This document shows, in pieces, positions 5,962-7,077 of a DNA stretch of 7,077 bases (the first letter of the stretch is position 1; every line of letters begins with the position of its first letter). A program made the position numbers and the translations under genes. This stretch comes from Peribacter sp964404805. GTDB lineage: Bacteria; Patescibacteriota; Gracilibacteria; Peribacterales; Peribacteraceae. The notes beneath the pieces were generated by a model. It was not told where the DNA came from, searched no databases, and saw only the letters and a list, made by a program, of their open reading frames with translations. The stretch spans positions 1-7,077 of the forward strand of contig CAYOLJ010000062.1 of the NCBI GenBank assembly GCA_964404805.1, written 5' to 3'.

Positions 5962-5977
5962 CAATGAATTTTCATTG
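5962..5977. repeat. Perfect inverted repeat upstream of the pilin-like gene
   Basis: CAATGAA (5962-5968), TT, TTCATTG (5971-5977): a perfect 7-bp repeat, 67 bp upstream of the pilin ATG. It lies in the 176-bp gap after the response regulator. Just upstream on the minus strand lies a -10-like GATAAT (around 5986-5981), without a good -35. The repeat could be an operator or a leader hairpin. The rest of this gap shows no clear terminator, only a 4-bp CAGC/GCTG stem near 6046-6064. Confidence 0.4.
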
Positions 5978-6070
5978 ATTATTATCGTGTTTCGTGACAC
6001 AAGTTCAGAAAACACTCGAAATATCATTCCTTCTGCTTTTACACTCAGCGAGGGGTTTTTGCTGTGATAT

Positions 6071-6430
6071 TTATACGTATCTCTTGATCATTTTTGCCAG
6101 CTGATCCAGCTCCATATCGCTTTTGACGATGTAATCTGTGGCGCCGAGTGCTTTACAATTTTTCTTATCGATCTCCTGACTCGAGCTCGAGAGCACCACA
6201 ACGGGAAAAACATAGCCTTTCGTTTGAATCTGCTGGAGCACCGTAAATCCATCTACTTCAGGCATGAGCAGATCTAAAAGCAGTAGATCCGGCTTCTGAT
6301 TTTCAATGGCTTCGAGGGCCAGCTTTCCGTTGGTGACTGTGGTGACTTCGTAGCCGGCGCCCTCGAGTTCGAGCTTGTACATCTTCACAAGAAAGAGATC
6401 GTCATCGGCAATGAGGATGTGCTTATCCAC
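6071..6430 (-). CDS. Single-domain response regulator (CheY-like receiver)
   Basis: A stand-alone phospho-receiver of 119 residues with no output domain. It would act by protein contact after phosphorylation by a histidine kinase, none of which is encoded here. The GTG start (6430) places MDKHILIADDD at the N-terminus, as usual for the fold. The frame continues upstream to 6577 without homology. The acid pocket is D9/D10, and the phosphoacceptor is D53 in LLLLDLLMPEVDG. The switch Thr is replaced by Ser (S81, VVVLSSSSQ). The conserved Lys is K103 in DYIVKSD, where the usual following Pro is Ser. The coding strand before GTG is 19/20 pyrimidine. In this context it could act with type IV pili (PilG/PilH-like), but that is inference. 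Confidence 0.9.
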   Translation of the reverse strand: MDKHILIADDDLFLVKMYKLELEGAGYEVTTVTNGKLALEAIENQKPDLLLLDLLMPEVDGFTVLQQIQTKGYVFPVVVLSSSSQEIDKKNCKALGATDYIVKSDMELDQLAKMIKRYV

Positions 6431-6473
6431 AGAGAGGAGAGAGAAAGTAGAGACCTGGGATCTTGGGTTTAGA

Positions 6474-6499
6474 CAGAGACGAAGGTAATTGTGTCTCTG
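6474..6499. repeat. Leader hairpin of the response regulator with an alternative partner
   Basis: CAGAGAC (6474-6480) and GTCTCTG (6493-6499) are a perfect 7-bp inverted repeat with a 12-nt loop, 44-69 bp upstream of the GTG start. A further AGAGAC (plus strand 6449-6454) means that, in the minus-strand RNA, the CAGAGAC arm could pair with either of two GTCTCT segments, the second close to the start codon. Confidence 0.45.
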
Positions 6500-6529
6500 A
6501 GCGGGTCGGGGAAAAGCATACACGAAATA

Positions 6530-6549
6530 GAACTCGAGACGAGGAGTTC
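6530..6549. repeat. Second inverted repeat in the divergent region
   Basis: GAACTC (6530-6535) and GAGTTC (6544-6549) with an 8-nt spacer lie between the divergent response regulator and the small membrane protein gene, about 55 bp from the likely transcription start of the latter. It is a candidate operator. The 187-bp region holds no other convincing minus-strand promoter. Confidence 0.35.
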
Positions 6550-6601
6550 GGCGAATGAGATGCCCTGCAACGCGCACTTCATGCGTGGACTGAGTGATTC
6601 A

Positions 6602-6610
6602 TGATATAGT
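6602..6610 (+). promoter_or_regulatory. Extended -10 promoter giving a leaderless mRNA
   Basis: TGATATAGT is an extended -10 element (TGn followed by TATAGT at 6605-6610), which can work without a -35. None is seen at 17 bp. The ATG at 6618 follows after only 7 nt (GTTTCCC), so transcription should begin at or next to the A of the start codon. Confidence 0.5.
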
Positions 6611-6617
6611 GTTTCCC

Positions 6618-6800
6618 ATGGAATTCCTGAGTCTTGCAATTATCATCATTCTGATCGGGGCGCTGCTCTCGATCGGCTGGCGTTTAGGCCCCCTTATTCT
6701 CGTCGGAGCGATCATCTACGCACTCATCCGCTACCGTCGCCAGATTCCGAGAGTGATACGAGGATTCATTTCTGAGATGCGCAGAAACAAAAAGAAATAG
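6618..6800 (+). CDS. Small two-helix membrane protein
   Basis: 60 residues, family not recognised. Two hydrophobic segments (about 4-21, LSLAIIIILIGALLSIGW, and 24-38, LGPLILVGAIIYALI) are separated by a short turn with Arg. A strongly basic tail, RYRRQIPRVIRGFISEMRRNKKK, would stay in the cytoplasm. ATG 6618 is preferred to the in-frame GTG 6594, because the promoter element lies between them and the upstream residues add nothing. It stands 76 bp before msrB on the same strand and could share its transcript. Function unknown. Confidence 0.65.
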   Translation: MEFLSLAIIIILIGALLSIGWRLGPLILVGAIIYALIRYRRQIPRVIRGFISEMRRNKKK

Positions 6801-6861
6801 CCGGTCACTGCGCATCAGAGATCAGAGAGCCCCATCCGTCGATTGTTTCTGGGTGCCCTTC

Positions 6862-6867
6862 GAGGAG
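6862..6867 (+). promoter_or_regulatory. Shine-Dalgarno site of msrB
   Basis: GAGGAG lies 9 nt before ATG 6877. It is the only textbook ribosome binding site in the window, and it fixes the msrB start. Confidence 0.75.
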
Positions 6868-6876
6868 AATAAACCT

Positions 6877-7077
6877 ATGGAGCCGCAGCCACTCACGCCC
6901 GAAGAGAAGCGCATCATCGTCGACAAGGGAACGGAAGCGTCGTTCTCAGGGGAGTACGATGATTTTTGGGAGGAGGGGACGTTCGCCTGTCGCCAGTGCG
7001 GCGAGCTGCTCTACCGTTCGAATGATAAGTTTCGCTCTGGCTGTGGATGGCCGAGCTTCGATGACGAAATCCCCGGT
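6877..7077 (+). CDS. msrB: Peptide-methionine (R)-S-oxide reductase MsrB (N-terminal part)
   Basis: Repairs oxidised proteins by reducing methionine-R-sulfoxide with thioredoxin as donor. The 67 residues present show the classic opening LTPEEKRIIVDKGTEASFSG (6-25). They also have the zinc-binding CRQC (C38, C41) and KFRSGCGWPSF (51-61), whose C56 is the resolving-type position. The second CxxC and the catalytic Cys lie past the window edge, so completeness cannot be judged. No signal peptide is present, so the protein should be cytoplasmic, unless msrA or another domain is fused downstream. Confidence 0.93.
   Translation, partial: MEPQPLTPEEKRIIVDKGTEASFSGEYDDFWEEGTFACRQCGELLYRSNDKFRSGCGWPSFDDEIPG

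Noticed and set aside
6431..6577. Upstream extension of the response regulator
   Set aside because: It has no homology, and receiver domains start just at the GTG-encoded MDKHILIADDD.

Overview
This window looks like a chromosomal segment of a bacterium from the Candidate Phyla Radiation, most likely a Peregrinibacteria/Peribacteria-type lineage. That is an inference from style, because no marker gene is present. The clues are a short pseudopilin with an LDPA..R...ARR.SDV segment, a secreted subtilase joined to a MopE-type metal-binding motif and a Ser/Val/Ala linker, several start codons that are GTG or TTG, and almost no Shine-Dalgarno sites. TAA, TAG and TGA all end genes here, so the Gracilibacteria/SR1 code, in which TGA is glycine, is not in use.

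Left part (1-2101, minus strand): in transcription order there is a class I SAM-dependent methyltransferase broken by a single-base frameshift, a stand-alone RelA/SpoT-type HD phosphohydrolase with a complete active site, and an ABC-2 family exporter permease that runs off the left edge. The permease end is clearly AT-richer (about 40% GC over bases 1-360) than the genes beside it.

Middle (2102-3276): an Ogt/MGMT-type DNA repair methyltransferase on the plus strand diverges from the methyltransferase, across a gap holding a perfect 7-bp palindrome that overlaps its candidate -35. It converges with two small minus-strand genes of unknown function that overlap each other by ATGA.

Right part (3277-6430, minus strand): three genes that fit an envelope theme, in transcription order a single-domain CheY-like response regulator, a type IV pilin-like protein and a 609-residue secreted subtilisin-like protease. 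They are separated by about 180-250 bp with hairpins and possible promoters, so they need not be one operon. The regulator diverges from a 60-residue membrane protein whose extended -10 lies so close to its ATG that the mRNA is probably leaderless. The window ends in the N-terminal half of msrB, the only gene with a textbook Shine-Dalgarno.

I found no CRISPR array, tRNA or rRNA gene, transposase, or defence island, and no convincing new multi-gene system. The points most worth a second look are the frameshifted methyltransferase, the unknown coupled gene pair, the tailed protease, and the regulatory DNA: pyrimidine-only leaders, leaderless starts and paired inverted repeats.
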